64,000 nucleotides of DNA from Vibrio lentus (GCF_002875945.1 NZ_MCZK01000101.1:1-64000), one strand, 5' to 3'. Positions 31,054-43,700 are shown, numbered from the stretch's first letter. Numbers and translations: made by a program. The notes: generated from the letters alone by a model not told the origin.

Positions 31054-31767
31054 ATGAGCTATCACGTATTAGTCGTAGAAGATGATGTGGTAACCCGCAG
31101 TAAGCTGGTTGGATATTTCCAGAACGAAGGTTACACAGTGAGTGAAGCGGAAAGCGGCGCTCAAATGAGAAACGTGTTGGAAGAAAACAACGTTGACCTC
31201 ATTATGCTAGACATCAACTTACCAGGCGAAGATGGATTGATGCTAACTCGCGAATTACGCAGTCAATCGGACATTGGGATTATTTTAGTTACTGGACGCA
31301 CGGATAGCATCGACAAAATTGTAGGCCTAGAAATGGGCGCAGACGATTATGTTACTAAACCCTTCGAACTTCGCGAGTTATTAGTTCGAGTTAAAAACTT
31401 ACTTTGGCGTATTGCTGCTGCTCGTAAAACAGCGGTTGGTGCGACAGTCGAAGCAGAAGACGAATCTGTGGTTCGTTTTGGTGAGTGGACGTTTGATATC
31501 CCTCGTCGTGCTTTAAGTAAAAACGGTGAACCAGTTAAGCTGACTAAAGCAGAATATGAGCTGCTCGTTGCGCTTTCTTCTTACCCTAACCAAGTGTTAA
31601 GTCGTGAACGTATTTTGAACATGATCAGCCACCGAGTGGATGCTCCAAATGACCGAACCATCGACGTGTTAATCCGTCGCATGCGTGCGAAGATGGAGTT
31701 TGACCCTAAGAACCCACAAATCTTTGTGACGGTTCACGGTGAAGGTTACATGTTTGCTGGAGACTGA
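31054..31767 (+). CDS. torR: Two-component response regulator TorR
   Basis: OmpR-family activator of TMAO respiration genes. 237 residues: receiver domain with acidic pocket ED at 10-11, phospho-acceptor D53 (LIMLDINLPGEDG) and K in YVTKPFE, then a winged-helix DNA-binding domain (about 140-237, LTKAEYELLVAL; VLIRRMRAKME). The match to TorR rather than another OmpR member rests on the receiver sequence and divergence from torD. The cognate sensor TorS is not encoded here. Confidence 0.9.
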   Translation: MSYHVLVVEDDVVTRSKLVGYFQNEGYTVSEAESGAQMRNVLEENNVDLIMLDINLPGEDGLMLTRELRSQSDIGIILVTGRTDSIDKIVGLEMGADDYVTKPFELRELLVRVKNLLWRIAAARKTAVGATVEAEDESVVRFGEWTFDIPRRALSKNGEPVKLTKAEYELLVALSSYPNQVLSRERILNMISHRVDAPNDRTIDVLIRRMRAKMEFDPKNPQIFVTVHGEGYMFAGD

Positions 31768-31807
31768 TTCTCTTCGGGAGTTCTAGTCAGCAACAAAATT
31801 TGAACGT

Positions 31808-31843
31808 AAAAAAGCCGAGACATCATTGATGTCTCGGCTTTTT
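31808..31843. terminator. Bidirectional terminator between torR and elyC
   Basis: AAAAGCCGAGACATCA/TTGATGTCTCGGCTTTTT, almost no loop between 16-bp arms; between convergent genes. Confidence 0.93.
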
Positions 31844-31961
31844 ATTTGCGTTTCATTTTATAGCTTATAGCTTCCTTGACGATTCATTAGTAACTCGAAA
31901 GCCGTTACATGAAAGCAGTGACACGAAAGCAGCTATTTGAAATCAATAACTCTCATTAAGA

Positions 31962-32807
31962 CTACGCTGCAGAAGCTACACCATCGTCATCTTCTAAAAT
32001 AGAAGGCTCAGGGATAACGACAGGTTCTTCGATATTGTCATTACTTGTGTCTAGCCAGTCACGTAGGCTCTGCCAAACCAATCCCATCGTTTCGTGCCAG
32101 TAACGTTCTGTCTGTTCAAGATAGAGCGCTTTAGGCATGTACTTATTCCAAGGTTCAACAATGCCTTCTTGTGCAAGGTAGTTGGTTGGCGCGGGTAATG
32201 GCTTCATGCCTGCCGCATGGAATTCATTTAGCGCGCGAGTCATGTGGCTCGCCGATGTTACTAACACCATCTTTTTATTTTTAACGAACGCGGCCGCTTG
32301 GCGTGCTTCTTCCCACGTGTCTTTAGCGGTTTCAAGCAGAATGATATCGGGTTTTGCTACGCCCAATGCTAACGCTACTTTAGCCATCATTCTTGCGTTG
32401 CTCACTTCAGTGCCCGCACCGTAGCCAGACAAAATGAGTTTTGCACCAGGGTAAAGACGTAGAATACGAATGCCTTCACTTAAACGCATGAGCCCTGTGC
32501 GGCTAAGTTCTGATGTTGGTGGAATTTGGTCATCGACGACGTGACCACTTCCAAGAACCATAACGTAGTCGATGGTGTCGTCTACGGGTAAAAATGCGGT
32601 GTGTTGCCTTTCCATTGGCATTAAAAGTTGACTAGAAACTGGTTGGAAAGCGATTAGGAAAATACCACAGAGGGCTGAAAGGGTAATTAGGCAACCAGTC
32701 TTCCTTTTGGTAGTAAACATCACTAGGGCTAAACCCAGAAAAGCGAGAATTAACATTGCTGGCAGTGGCATCAATAGCGAAGACACTACTTTTTTCAGCT
32801 CAAACAT
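31962..32807 (-). CDS. elyC: Envelope biogenesis factor ElyC (YcbC), DUF218
   Basis: 281-residue inner-membrane protein; in E. coli ElyC is needed for normal peptidoglycan synthesis at low temperature. Two N-terminal membrane helices (about 10-32 and 40-58) precede a periplasmic DUF218 domain (VMVLGSGHVVDD; LILSGYGAGTEVSNA; LVTSASHMTRAL). The start MFELKKVVSSLLMPLP at 32807 mirrors the E. coli N-terminus; a 33-residue longer reading up to 32906 is not family-like. Divergent from cmoM, as in E. coli. Confidence 0.9.
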   Translation of the reverse strand: MFELKKVVSSLLMPLPAMLILAFLGLALVMFTTKRKTGCLITLSALCGIFLIAFQPVSSQLLMPMERQHTAFLPVDDTIDYVMVLGSGHVVDDQIPPTSELSRTGLMRLSEGIRILRLYPGAKLILSGYGAGTEVSNARMMAKVALALGVAKPDIILLETAKDTWEEARQAAAFVKNKKMVLVTSASHMTRALNEFHAAGMKPLPAPTNYLAQEGIVEPWNKYMPKALYLEQTERYWHETMGLVWQSLRDWLDTSNDNIEEPVVIPEPSILEDDDGVASAA

Positions 32808-32922
32808 ATCCGAATAGTCCGAAAAAACATCACTTAGTAGTAAAAAGAGACATCGCCTCTTTATTCCTGAAATTCCTGTGACAGAATAGCAGGCACGATA
32901 GGACATAATAACTCAAGTAGCC

Positions 32923-33708
32923 GTGACTGAAGACCGTAATTTCGACGATATTGCCCACAAATTTGCAAAAAATATTTACGGCTCTGACAAAGGAGAGATC
33001 CGTCAGATCATCGTATGGGAAGATTTAGAACAAGCTTTGAGCAAATTTGAGCAATCAGCTTTACCTCTGCATGTTCTTGATGCCGGAGGCGGTCTTGCAC
33101 AGATGTCGCAAAAAATTGCGGCGTTAGGGCATAACGTTTCTCTGTGTGATCTCTCTTCTGAGATGCTTAAGCTTGCAGAAGAAAGTATCCGCGAAGCGGG
33201 TTTGTTAGAGCAGTATCGGTTTATTCATTCTCCGGTACAAAAAGTCGCAGAGCACCTTGAAGGCCAAGTTGATTTTGTGATGTTTCATGCCGTGATGGAA
33301 TGGCTCGCAGATCCTAAAGAGGCGCTTGATTTATTACTGGAACAAGTCAAACCCGGTGGCGTTGCCTCGATAATGTTTTACAACCACCACGGATTAGTCC
33401 TGAAAAATGTGATTTGTGGCAACATTCCTCATGTATTGAATGGGATGCCACATCGAAAACGGTTTAAGCTGCAACCACAAAAAGGTTTGAAGCCAGAAGA
33501 GGTTTATCAATGGATCGAAGACGCTGGTCTAGAAATCTGCGGTAAATCAGGCATTCGCTCCTTCAGTGACTACATAGGTAATATGGAGTACATGGGCGAT
33601 TACCAATTTGAAGATGTATTGGAACTAGAAAAACAGCTATGCCGCCAAGAGCCATATCTGTCGCTAGGCCGTTATATTCACGTTTGGGCTCAAAAACCTG
33701 CGCAATAA
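32923..33708 (+). CDS. cmoM: tRNA 5-carboxymethoxyuridine methyltransferase CmoM (SmtA), GTG start
   Basis: SAM-dependent methyltransferase converting cmo5U34 to mcmo5U34 in some tRNAs. 261 residues with SAM motif I VLDAGGGLAQ and the family-specific RNFDDIAHKFAKNIYG N-terminus and FYNHHGLVLKN motif. It starts at a GTG (32923); no ATG lies near. It heads the cmoM-mukF-mukE-mukB cluster as in E. coli. Its pathway partners cmoA and cmoB lie 16-17 kb further on in the same window. Confidence 0.92.
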   Translation: MTEDRNFDDIAHKFAKNIYGSDKGEIRQIIVWEDLEQALSKFEQSALPLHVLDAGGGLAQMSQKIAALGHNVSLCDLSSEMLKLAEESIREAGLLEQYRFIHSPVQKVAEHLEGQVDFVMFHAVMEWLADPKEALDLLLEQVKPGGVASIMFYNHHGLVLKNVICGNIPHVLNGMPHRKRFKLQPQKGLKPEEVYQWIEDAGLEICGKSGIRSFSDYIGNMEYMGDYQFEDVLELEKQLCRQEPYLSLGRYIHVWAQKPAQ

Positions 33709-33832
33709 CAGCGGTGAATGTGGTAAAAGAAGCCACAACATGCGCTATGCAATCGTAAGAGTCCGCGTCATAAAGAAATAGGCGTAATATCTAACATGTT
33801 CGATATTACGAAAAACAGTAACAGGAACCACA

Positions 33833-35170
33833 ATGAGTGAAATGACTCAAACTGCCGAAGAGCAGCCAATTGATGAGTTGGTAGGCTGGGTCAAGCAGCA
33901 TGACTTTTCATTAAACTTGCCGCCAGAGCGTTTAGCATTTTTGATTGCTATCGCTGTGCTAAGCAATGAAAGGTTCGATGAAGAGCTAGGCGAAGGTGAA
34001 TTGCACGATGCATTTACCATTGTCACTCGTCTGTTTGAAGATACCGGCGAAGCGTCTGCATTCCGTGCAAACAACGCGATCAACGAGTTGGTTAAACAAA
34101 AACTGATCAGTCGTTTTACTAGTGAGATTACCGACGGTGCGAGTATTTACCGTCTTTCTCCACTTGCGATCGGAATTTCAGATTATTACTTACGTCACCG
34201 TCAATTCTCTAAGTTAAAACTGTCGATTCAACTTTCGATGGTTGCAGATGAGATGGCAAAAGCGATTGAAGCTGCGCAAAAAGGCGGAACACCTGGTCAC
34301 TGGCAAAAGAACGTTTATGGCGTTTTGAAATATTCAGTGGGTGAGATCTTCGATCAGATCGATTTAAACCAGCGTGTGATGGACGAGCAGCAACAAACCG
34401 TCAAACAGCAAATCGCCGATCTTCTTAATAAAGATTGGCGAGAAGCGATCAATAACTGTGAGTCTTTGCTATCGGAAACCTCAGCTACGCTAAAAGAATT
34501 GCAAGACACCTTGCAAGCGGCCGGTGACGAACTGCAAACCCAGATCCTCGATATTCAAGAAATTGTGTACGGTGACGATGAACTCGAGTTCGTAGGCGAA
34601 ACCTTGTTTGGTTTGCAAATGAAACTCGATCGAATCACAAGTTGGGGCCAACAGGCGATCGACTTATGGATCGGTTATGACCGCCACGTACATAAATTTA
34701 TCCGTACCGCGATTGATATGGATAAAAACCGTGCCTTTAGCCAACGCTTGCGTCAGTCGGTTACCGACTACTTTGATGCGCCTTGGTTACTGACTTATGC
34801 CGATGCTGAAAAGCTGACCGATCTTCGTGATGAAGCCTTGGTGCTTCGTGATGACGAAGTGATGGGGCAAGCACCGATGGAAGTCGAGTACGAAGAATTC
34901 GAGCAAGTGAACGATCTGCTTTCAGACCGAATAGCAGAGATGTTAAAAGCTCACAAACAGCAAGGTACGCCAATTGATCTTGGTCTTGTGCTACGCGATT
35001 ACCTCGCAGCACACCCTCGCACACACCATTTTGATTTAGCCAGAATTGTTGTCGACCAAGCTGTGCGCTTAGGTTACTCAGCGTCTGACTATCAGGCTAT
35101 TCAGCCAGATTGGCAGGCAATCAACGATTTCGGTGCAAAGGTACAAGCAAATGTCATTAACAAGTACTGA
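33833..35170 (+). CDS. mukF: Chromosome partition protein MukF (kleisin)
   Basis: Kleisin subunit of the MukBEF condensin, bridging the two MukB heads. 445 residues: N-terminal winged-helix dimerisation domain (about 10-115), long helical middle, and C-terminal winged helix that touches the MukB head. AGGA lies seven bases before the ATG. Its end overlaps the start of mukE by 20 bp. Confidence 0.95.
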   Translation: MSEMTQTAEEQPIDELVGWVKQHDFSLNLPPERLAFLIAIAVLSNERFDEELGEGELHDAFTIVTRLFEDTGEASAFRANNAINELVKQKLISRFTSEITDGASIYRLSPLAIGISDYYLRHRQFSKLKLSIQLSMVADEMAKAIEAAQKGGTPGHWQKNVYGVLKYSVGEIFDQIDLNQRVMDEQQQTVKQQIADLLNKDWREAINNCESLLSETSATLKELQDTLQAAGDELQTQILDIQEIVYGDDELEFVGETLFGLQMKLDRITSWGQQAIDLWIGYDRHVHKFIRTAIDMDKNRAFSQRLRQSVTDYFDAPWLLTYADAEKLTDLRDEALVLRDDEVMGQAPMEVEYEEFEQVNDLLSDRIAEMLKAHKQQGTPIDLGLVLRDYLAAHPRTHHFDLARIVVDQAVRLGYSASDYQAIQPDWQAINDFGAKVQANVINKY

Positions 35171-35951
35171 TGATTACATGCCAGAGAAACTGGTAAAAGC
35201 GATAGCGAACCCGTTGTTTCCTGCGCTAGATAGCATGCTGCGTTCAGGTAAGCATGTTTCAACAGAAGACCTAGACAACCACGCGTTGCTTTCTGATTTC
35301 GAAGTGGAACTTCAGCATTTTTACCAACGCTACAACACGGAACTGGTGAAAGCGCCTGAAGGTTTCTTCTATTTACGCCCGCGTTCTACGTCTTTGATTG
35401 GTCGAAGCGTTTTGTCTGAGCTCGATATGCTCGTCGGTAAGGTATTGTGTTTCTTATACCTGAGCCCAGAGCGTTTAGCTCACGAAGGTATCTTTACCAA
35501 TCAAGAGCTATTTGACGAGCTGATTTCGCTAGCGGATGAGAAAAAACTCATGAAGCTGGCGACGAACCGAGCGTCTGGTTCTGACTTGGACAAAGAAAAG
35601 CTCTTTGAAAAAGTACGCACATCTTTACGTCGTTTACGTCGTATCGGCATGCTGATTGCGATTGGTGAAACGGGCAAGTTCCGAATCAGTGAAGCGGTAT
35701 TCCGTTTTGGTGCTGATGTTCGTGTTGGCGACGACATGAAAGAAGCGCAATTACGTCTTATCCGTGATGGTGAAGCCGTGGTTCACACGCAAGAGCCAAA
35801 CCAAGGCAGCTTGTTAAATGAAGAACAAGCGGAAGCTATATCGGAACTAGATGTAGACGAAAACGGTCAGCAAGACATTTTTAACGATCAAGCCGACTTT
35901 GATGACGAATCAAACCTTGGCGAACAGAACAAAGTAGAAGGTGATGCATGA
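35151..35951 (+). CDS. mukE: Chromosome partition protein MukE
   Basis: KITE-type subunit of MukBEF, binding MukF and DNA. The core [34 protein letters not shown] and [25 protein letters not shown] are nearly those of E. coli. I take the ATG at 35151 (266 residues, AAAGG upstream); ATG codons at 35133 and 35178 are alternatives, and the latter (MPEKLVKA) corresponds to the E. coli start. An acidic C-terminal tail extends beyond the E. coli protein. The stop overlaps the mukB start as ATGA. Confidence 0.92.
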   Translation: MSLTSTDDYMPEKLVKAIANPLFPALDSMLRSGKHVSTEDLDNHALLSDFEVELQHFYQRYNTELVKAPEGFFYLRPRSTSLIGRSVLSELDMLVGKVLCFLYLSPERLAHEGIFTNQELFDELISLADEKKLMKLATNRASGSDLDKEKLFEKVRTSLRRLRRIGMLIAIGETGKFRISEAVFRFGADVRVGDDMKEAQLRLIRDGEAVVHTQEPNQGSLLNEEQAEAISELDVDENGQQDIFNDQADFDDESNLGEQNKVEGDA

Positions 35952-38900
35952 TTGAAAGAGGTAAGTATCAATCATTAACCATGATCAACTGGAACGGCTT
36001 CTTTGCGCGTACCTTTGATATTGATGGATTGGTTACAACGCTTTCTGGCGGTAACGGTGCGGGTAAGTCGACCACAATGGCGGCATTCATCACGGCATTA
36101 ATTCCTGACCAAAGCCTTCTGCACTTCCGTAATACAACGGAGGCAGGCAGCTCACAGTCTTCTCGTGATAAAGGCCTTTACGGTAAGCTTCAGCCTGGCG
36201 CATGTTATGCCGCGTTAGATGTTGTGAACTCTCGTAACCAACGCCTATTGTTTGCGGTAAAACTGCAGCAAGTTGCGGGTCGTGATAAGAAAGTAGACAT
36301 CAAACCATTTGTTATTCAAGGTCTTCCAAGCCACGTAAAACCAACGGATGTCTTAATTCAGAACGTTTCCGACAGCCATGCTCGCGTATGTCAGTTGAAC
36401 GACGTAAAAGCCGCGGTAGCACAGTACGAAGGCGCGCACTTCAAAGCCTTCTCTTCGATTGTTGATTACCACTCGCAAATGTTTGAATACGGTGTGGTGC
36501 CGAAGAAACTGCGTAACAGCAGCGACCGTTCTAAATTCTACCGCCTGATTGAAGCATCACTTTATGGTGGTATCTCAAGTGCGATTACGCGTTCACTGCG
36601 TGATTACCTTCTGCCACAAAATGGTGGTGTGAAGAAAGCATTCCAAGATATGGAATCAGCACTTCGCGAAAACCGCATGACACTTGAAGCGATCAAAACG
36701 ACTCAGTCGGATCGTGACTTGTTCAAGCACTTGATCACCGAATCGACCAATTACGTGGCAGCAGACTACATGCGCCATGCGAATGATCGCCGTAATAAAC
36801 TTGATCAAACCATGAAGTTCCGTGGTGAATTGTTTGGTTCACGTGAAACCTTGCTTAATCAAAACAACCTGTTGAATCGTGTTCAAGAAGAGTTGGAGCA
36901 GTTGGTTGATCAAGAATCGGCACTTGAGCAAGATTATCAAGCGGCTTCGGATCATCTTCAATTGGTTCAAACTGCACTTCGCCAGCAAGAGAAAATTGCT
37001 CGCTACAGCGAAGATCTAGAAGAGCTTAATGAGCGTCTAGAAGAGCAGATGATGGTGGTTGAAGAAGCTCAAGAACGAGTACTTTTAGCGGAAGAGCAGG
37101 CAACCATTACTGAAGAAGAAGTGGATAGCCTGAAAACTCAGCTTGCTGACTACCAACAAGCGTTGGATGTTCAGCAGACTCGTGCGTTGCAATATCAGCA
37201 AGCGGTTCAAGCGTTAGAAAAAACCAAGCAGCTACTCGGTGATGAATCGATTACCGCAGAAAGCGCATTAACTCTGGTTTCTGAGCTAAAAGCACAAGAA
37301 GAATCAAGCACTCAAAGGCTACTGTCTACTAAACATAAGCTAGATATGTCTTCAGCTGCCTCTGCGCAGTTCGACAAAGCGCTCTCTCTTGTTAAGAGTA
37401 TTGTTCGCGATGTAGAGCGTAAAGACGCCTCTCATAGCGCTAAACAAGCGTTAGAGAAAGGCCGCAACGCAAAACACGTTGTCGAAAACGAACAGCAGTG
37501 GCGTGCACAGCACCGCGATATGGCTCGTGATGTAGCGCAGCAGCGTCAGGCTAAAGAGCTAGCGACCGAATACCAAAAACAACACAACGTATTACTCACA
37601 GATGAAGCGATCTTTGATGAAGAACGCGAACGTCATGCTATGCAGATCGAATCGCTTGAGTACGCTCAAGAAGAACTGCGTGAAGCGAAGAGTGAGCAAC
37701 GTCGTGTTCAACAAAATCACGATCAAGAGATTCAAAAACTTGAGTCAATTGCTCCTGCGTGGATCACGGCAAACGATGCACTTGAAGCTTTAAGAGATCA
37801 AACAGACGCTGAGCTAGAAGATAGCCAAGCGGTAATGACTCAAATGCAGCAAGTACTTGAAGACGAGAAATCTCAAGCGGTAGCAAAAGATCAGTTGGCA
37901 ACGCGCCGAGCTGAACTTGAGCAAGAGATTGAGCGTTTAGCTTCGCCAGGTGGTTCTAACGATCCTCGCCTGAAAGGCCTGGCGGATACGCTTGGTGGTG
38001 TACTGCTTTCTGAGATCTACGATGACATCACGATTGGTGATGCGCCGTACTTTAGTGCGATGTACGGCCCAGCTCGTCACGCGATTGTGGTTTCGGATCT
38101 TGATGGTATTAAAGAGAAGCTGGTGGATCTTGATGATTGTCCAGAAGACCTTTACATCCTAGAAGGCGATGTAGACGCGTTTGATGACAGCTCGTTTAAT
38201 GCCGATGAGCTTGAAGGTGCGGTATGTGTTCAGCTGAACGATCGCCAAATGCGTTATTCTCGTTTCCCTGAGATCCCTCTGTTTGGACGTGCGGCTCGTG
38301 AGCAACGTTTAGAGAAGTTGCGTGAAGAGCGTGATGTGGTTGTTGAGAACCACGCGAAAGCTGCGTTTGATTCGCAGAAACTGAATCGCCTATACCAAGC
38401 CTTCAATAGCTTTGTTGCTAAACACCTACACGTTGCGTTTAACGCTGATCCAGAGCAGGCGCTAGCGTCTATTCGCGATAAGCGTAACCAAGTTGTTCGT
38501 TCTCTGGCTGAGCTAGATTCTAAAGAACAACAGCAACGCAGCCAGCTTCTACAAAGCAAGCAGGCAATCGGTGCACTAGATAAATTAGCACCAATGGTTC
38601 GTATTTTAGAAGACGAAACATTGGTTGAACGTCTTGCTGAATTAGAAGCACAACTTGAGCGTTTAAGTGAAGCTAAGTCGTATCTGAACAACCACGGTAA
38701 AGCATTGGCTTCGCTCGATCAGATCGTTTCAGCACTCGATGCTGACCCAGAACAGTTCGAGGCACTAGAAGCGCAATACCAACAAGCTGACCAAGCTCTA
38801 CAAAGCTTGAAAGGTAAAGTGTTTGCTCTGTCTGACTTAATCGAACGTCGTCACTACTTTGCTTACGCGGATTCTGTTGATCTTCTAAACAAGAGCAGCG

Positions 38901-40408
38901 AACTGAGTGAGCAATTGAAAGCGAAGTTGGTTCAAGCAGAACAAGCAAGAACCAAAGGCCGTGATGGCTTGAAGCAAGCTCGTGAACAGATGAACCAGTA
39001 CAACCAAGTCTTGGCAGCACTGAAGAGCTCACATCAAGCGAAACAAGAAACGGTTCAAGAGTTCAAGCAAGAGCTTCAAGAGTTTGGCGTAAATGCTGAT
39101 GAAGGTGCTGAAGAGCGTGCTGTACGTCGTCGTGACGAACTGCATGAGCGTTTGCACACTTCACGTGGTCGTAAGAGTGAATACGAGCGCACCATTACGT
39201 CGACTGAACTCGAGATGAAAGCACTGGCTAAGCGTCTTAAGAAAGTACAGAAAGAGTACACCGAGCTTCGTACCTTCGTTGTTGCAGCGAAAGCGGGTTG
39301 GTGTTCAGTACTTCGTTTAGCGCGTGAGAATGATGTTGAACGTCGTCTGCATAAACGTGAACTGGCTTATCTAACGGCAGGCGAGCTTCGCTCTATGTCG
39401 GATAAATCACTGGGTGCATTGCGTTTGGCTGTGTCTGACAATGAAGACCTTCGTGATTCGCTGCGTCTATCTGAAGACAACGCCCATCCAGAGCGTAAAG
39501 TTCTGTTCTACATTGCGGTTTACCAACACCTTCGTGAGCGTATTCGCCAAGACATCATTCATACGGATGATCCGGTTGAAGCAATCGAAGAGATGGAAGT
39601 TGAACTTGCTCGTCTAACAGAAGAACTGACGCAGCGTGAAAATCGCTTAGCGATCAGCTCTGAATCGGTAGCAAGCATCATCAAGAAGACGATTCAGCGT
39701 GAGCAGAACCGTATTCGTATGCTGAACCAAGGTCTGTCGAATATTTACTTTGGCCAGGTTAAGGGCGTGCGTCTGAACGTTAAGATCCGTGAAAGCCACG
39801 AGATCTTGTTATCAGGCCTAGCGACTCAACAAGAGCAGCACAAAGACTTGTTTGAATCGACGCGTTTTACCTTCTCTGAAGCGATGGCGAAACTGTTCCA
39901 ACGTGTGAATCCACATATCGATATGGGTCAACGTTCTCCACAAGTTCTTGGTGAAGAGTTACTGGATTACCGTAACTACCTAGAGCTGAGTGTTGAAGTT
40001 AACCGTGGTTCAGATGGCTGGTTACAAGCGGAATCGGGCGCGCTGTCTACCGGTGAGGCGATCGGTACGGGTCAGTCAATTCTATTGATGGTTATTCAGA
40101 GCTGGGAAGAAGAGTCTCGTCGACTTCGTAGTAAAGACATTGTTCCATGTCGTTTGTTGTTCCTTGATGAAGCAGCACGTCTGGATTCTAAGTCAATCTC
40201 TACGCTGTTTGAACTGTGTGACCGTTTAGGCATGCAGCTTCTGATTGCTGCGCCAGAGAACATTAGCCCAGAGAAAGGTACAACCTACAAACTGGTTCGT
40301 AAGGTATTTAAAGACCATGAACATGTACACGTTGTTGGCCTAAGAGGCTTTGCTCAAAACAAGCCGGCATCTCCGGTGCAAGAGCTTCTCGAAGAAACTG
40401 AGCAATAA
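35948..40408 (+). CDS. mukB: Chromosome partition protein MukB (SMC-like ATPase)
   Basis: SMC-like ATPase that extrudes DNA loops and organises the chromosome. 1486 residues: N-terminal head with Walker A GGNGAGKS (K40), long coiled coils rich in Glu, Gln and Leu, central hinge (about 640-790, [28 protein letters not shown]), return coil, and C-terminal head with signature [10 protein letters not shown] and Walker [13 protein letters not shown]. Full length compared with E. coli (1486). Four-base overlap with mukE implies coupled translation. The stop codon lies in the first unit of a 20-bp tandem repeat. Confidence 0.97.
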   Translation: MIERGKYQSLTMINWNGFFARTFDIDGLVTTLSGGNGAGKSTTMAAFITALIPDQSLLHFRNTTEAGSSQSSRDKGLYGKLQPGACYAALDVVNSRNQRLLFAVKLQQVAGRDKKVDIKPFVIQGLPSHVKPTDVLIQNVSDSHARVCQLNDVKAAVAQYEGAHFKAFSSIVDYHSQMFEYGVVPKKLRNSSDRSKFYRLIEASLYGGISSAITRSLRDYLLPQNGGVKKAFQDMESALRENRMTLEAIKTTQSDRDLFKHLITESTNYVAADYMRHANDRRNKLDQTMKFRGELFGSRETLLNQNNLLNRVQEELEQLVDQESALEQDYQAASDHLQLVQTALRQQEKIARYSEDLEELNERLEEQMMVVEEAQERVLLAEEQATITEEEVDSLKTQLADYQQALDVQQTRALQYQQAVQALEKTKQLLGDESITAESALTLVSELKAQEESSTQRLLSTKHKLDMSSAASAQFDKALSLVKSIVRDVERKDASHSAKQALEKGRNAKHVVENEQQWRAQHRDMARDVAQQRQAKELATEYQKQHNVLLTDEAIFDEERERHAMQIESLEYAQEELREAKSEQRRVQQNHDQEIQKLESIAPAWITANDALEALRDQTDAELEDSQAVMTQMQQVLEDEKSQAVAKDQLATRRAELEQEIERLASPGGSNDPRLKGLADTLGGVLLSEIYDDITIGDAPYFSAMYGPARHAIVVSDLDGIKEKLVDLDDCPEDLYILEGDVDAFDDSSFNADELEGAVCVQLNDRQMRYSRFPEIPLFGRAAREQRLEKLREERDVVVENHAKAAFDSQKLNRLYQAFNSFVAKHLHVAFNADPEQALASIRDKRNQVVRSLAELDSKEQQQRSQLLQSKQAIGALDKLAPMVRILEDETLVERLAELEAQLERLSEAKSYLNNHGKALASLDQIVSALDADPEQFEALEAQYQQADQALQSLKGKVFALSDLIERRHYFAYADSVDLLNKSSELSEQLKAKLVQAEQARTKGRDGLKQAREQMNQYNQVLAALKSSHQAKQETVQEFKQELQEFGVNADEGAEERAVRRRDELHERLHTSRGRKSEYERTITSTELEMKALAKRLKKVQKEYTELRTFVVAAKAGWCSVLRLARENDVERRLHKRELAYLTAGELRSMSDKSLGALRLAVSDNEDLRDSLRLSEDNAHPERKVLFYIAVYQHLRERIRQDIIHTDDPVEAIEEMEVELARLTEELTQRENRLAISSESVASIIKKTIQREQNRIRMLNQGLSNIYFGQVKGVRLNVKIRESHEILLSGLATQQEQHKDLFESTRFTFSEAMAKLFQRVNPHIDMGQRSPQVLGEELLDYRNYLELSVEVNRGSDGWLQAESGALSTGEAIGTGQSILLMVIQSWEEESRRLRSKDIVPCRLLFLDEAARLDSKSISTLFELCDRLGMQLLIAAPENISPEKGTTYKLVRKVFKDHEHVHVVGLRGFAQNKPASPVQELLEETEQ

Positions 40409-40479
40409 CCTTGATAGCTGAGTTATAGCCTTGATAGCCGAGCAATAAGCTTGATAACTGAGCAATAAGATCGAAAGCG
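40400..40479. repeat. Four imperfect 20-bp tandem repeats at the end of mukB
   Basis: Units start at 40400, 40420, 40440 and 40460, with a consensus near gagcaataagcttgatagcc. The first unit contains the last codons and TAA stop of mukB; the others follow in the noncoding tail before the terminator. Units 1-3 match at about 15-17 of 20 positions, unit 4 less. Confidence 0.85.
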
Positions 40480-40757
40480 ACTCAATGATATTTATTCAAA
40501 GCCCCTAATCATTAGGGGCTTTTTTGTATCTCGAATCTAACTCTCTGCATTCAAACTCTCCGTCCAATCCACTCATAGCCACTGATAAGACCACTCATAC
40601 CTTATGGTTATTATCAATGGAACTTGTTTGAGGTCACACGCACAAAACCACAATTAATGTATGGTAATGAATGGCAGTGGTGTCATTGCATTGCATTGCT
40701 GTGCCAATCATTATTTTTGAGCGTGACTGTTACGCAAACTGGAAGGTAGGACAAACT
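40409..40757. other. mukB/formate dehydrogenase intergenic region
   Basis: 349 bp holding the 20-bp repeats, the mukB terminator and the promoter of the fusion dehydrogenase gene. Nothing else recognised. Confidence 0.55.
40498..40526 (+). terminator. Intrinsic terminator of the muk operon
   Basis: GCCCCTAA, TCA, TTAGGGGC followed by six T. Confidence 0.92.
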
Positions 40758-43700
40758 ATGATTCAAATCGTCATTGATGGAAAATTTCGAATCGTTGAAC
40801 AAGGGCAAACCGTTCTTGAGGCAGCCAAAACATGTGGTTTAGAGATTCCATCGTTATGTGGTTTGAATAAAACAGCGGATAAAGTACCGTGCGACCTGTG
40901 TGTGGTCGAGGTCGATGGCGTGGGGATGACCCGTTCTTGTGAACTGGAAGTGTCTAATGGATTGAATATCACTACTCAATCAAAACAGTTAACGACACAT
41001 CGACAAGAAGCGTTGAATCGGATCATGACAGACCATTACGCGGATTGTGAAGCACCATGCCAAACCGCTTGTCCTGCTGGTGTTGATATTCAATCTTACC
41101 TGCACCATATCGCTCAGAATGACCATATTAAAGCCATCGAGGTAATCAAGCAGACATTGCCGATGCCGCTTTCCATTGGACGTGTTTGTCCTGCCTTTTG
41201 TGAAACAGAATGTCGCCGAAACCTAGTGGATGATTCTATTGCTATTCGCCAACTGAAACGACATGCTGCCGACGCAGATTTAGCCGCTCAAGAAAGCTAT
41301 ATGCCTACAAAGAAGCCTAACAAAGGTAAGAGCATTGCGATTGTCGGTAGTGGACCTGGTGGCCTGACTGCTGGCTATTACCTGTCGAATGAGGGTTACG
41401 ATGTCAGTGTGTATGAATCGATGCCTAAGGCTGGTGGTTGGCTACGTTACGGTATCCCTGAATACCGTTTGCCTAAGTCGATTCTAGACAAAGAAATCGA
41501 GTTAATGTGTCGTAACGGGATGTCTGTCGAGTGTGATAAAAAGTTGGGCGTTGATTTTACATTGTCTGATTTAAGCAACGACTTCGATGCGGTTTGTTTA
41601 GCGGTTGGTGCATCACAAGCGGTCGAAATGAATTACACAGGCAGCGATTTAGCAGGTTGTTACCTTGGCGTCGATTACCTAAAAGACTATGTCACCGATA
41701 AACAATACATCACGGGTAAAAAAGTCGCAGTGATCGGCGGTGGTAATACCGCGATTGATTGCGCTCGAACCGCAGTTCGTGATGGTGCTGATACCACGCT
41801 AATTTATCGACGTACACGAGACGAGATGCCGGCTGAAGATTACGAAATCGAAGAAGCTGAACACGAAGGCGTCAAATTCCATTTCTTGACTAACCCTGCT
41901 GAAAATATCGCGGATGACAATGGTCATGTATCTGAAATCCGATTAGAGCGCATGGCACTTGGTCCTGCAGATGCTTCTGGTCGACGAAGCCCGAAACCTA
42001 CGGGTGAGTTTTTTGTTGAGGATTTCGATACCGTGATTGCTGCCGTGTCGCAAAAGCCTGATCTGAGCTTTATGGACAATGAGTCACTAGAAATTCCGTT
42101 AACGCGTTGGAATACGGCTGGCGCGGACCCACAAACCATGCACACGGGAACAGGTAATATCTTCAGTATTGGCGATTTCCGACGTGGTCCAGCAACCGCT
42201 GTTGAAGCTGTTGGGGATGGCCGAATTGCTGCGCAAGCGATCGACCGATTCTTTAATGGTGACATGAATCAGATCCCTGTTAAGCCTTTCAATTCAAGAA
42301 AGCAAAAGCAGCTAAAAGCCGTTGATCCAGAACAATACAAATCGATACAGCGAATGGCTCGTAAGATCATGCCAGAACTCACCCCAAAGCAACGCGAGCA
42401 AAGTTTTGACGAAGTAGAAACTGGCTTTGATAATGCCGACGCGATAGCTGAAGCGGCAAGATGTTTAGAGTGTGGCTGCCAAGCTAATACCGATTGCGAC
42501 CTACGAGATTATTCGACTGAATACAAGGCTACGCAAACGCATCCAGAATACAAAATCGATGTGGCTTCTAACGACAGTTGGCAAGCGATTCGCGCTGAAG
42601 AAACTAAGGTCGGTTTAACCAGACAAAAATTCGCGGTTGATGACAGTTCTGAATTCATCATTTTTGATGCCAATCGCTGCATCAGTTGCGGTCAGTGTAT
42701 CCAAGCGTGTCGCGAACAGAATGTACATGGCGTTTTAAGCTTCATGAATCAATCCGATGGTAAGCCTGCGTCACGGCCTGAGTGTCGTCCTAACTTTGGG
42801 GCCGATAAGACCTTAATGGGCGATTCTAACTGTGTTCAATGTGGCTCATGTGTTCAGGCGTGTCCGACGGGCGCGATGGTCGATGCGAGAGACAAAAAGC
42901 AAGGCGACACAGATACACTCAAGAAAGTCGACACCATCTGCACCTATTGTGGAGTGGGTTGCAAGCTCACCATGCACGTTGATGAGGCGAAGAACAAAAT
43001 CCGTTATATCGAGGGCGGGGACTCTCCGGTCAATGAAGGGATGTTGTGTGTGAAAGGGCGATTTGGTTTCGACTTTGTCGGCAGCGATGCGCGGCTAACC
43101 ACACCATTAATCCGCAAAGATGGCTGGCTACAACCCGCAAGTTGGGATGAAGCGATTAAATTGATCGCTGATAAATTTACTGCTATTAAACAAGGCTTTG
43201 GCAGTAATGCTCTAGCGGGTTTCTCTTCGGCGAAAACCACCAACGAAGACAACTATGCTTTCCAAAAATTCATCCGCCGTGAGCTTGGAACCAATAACGT
43301 CGACCATTGTGCTCGCCTTTGCCACGCTTCAACCGTAACTGGGCTTGAAGCTTCTCTGGGCAGTGGAGCGATGACCAATGATATTCCGAGTATCAAGCAC
43401 TCAGATGTGATCTTTATTATTGGATCAGATACCACTTCGGCGCACCCAATTATTGGTTCGCACATCAAGCAAGCGGTGAGGCATGGTGGTGCTCGTCTTA
43501 TTGTCGCCGATCCAAAAAGGATCGATATCGCCGATCATGCGGAACTCTATTTAGCGCACCGACCGGGTACTGACGTAATGTTGATCAATGGTGTGATGCA
43601 ACAGATCATCAAGCACGGTTGGTATGATCAAGAGTACATTGAAGATCGAGTTGATGGCTTTGATACCTTGTTGCAAGAGGTGATGTCACCAAGCTATTCA

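Noticed and set aside
38254..38691. 145-codon minus-strand open frame inside mukB
   Set aside because: Antisense of the coiled-coil region; composition is an echo of mukB codons.
40400..40479. CRISPR-like repeat array
   Set aside because: Units are contiguous 20-bp tandem copies without spacers and without cas genes; slippage-type duplication fits better.
43300..43340. Selenocysteine in the formate dehydrogenase
   Set aside because: The position equivalent to E. coli FdhF Sec is TGC (Cys855), and the frame has no in-frame TGA.
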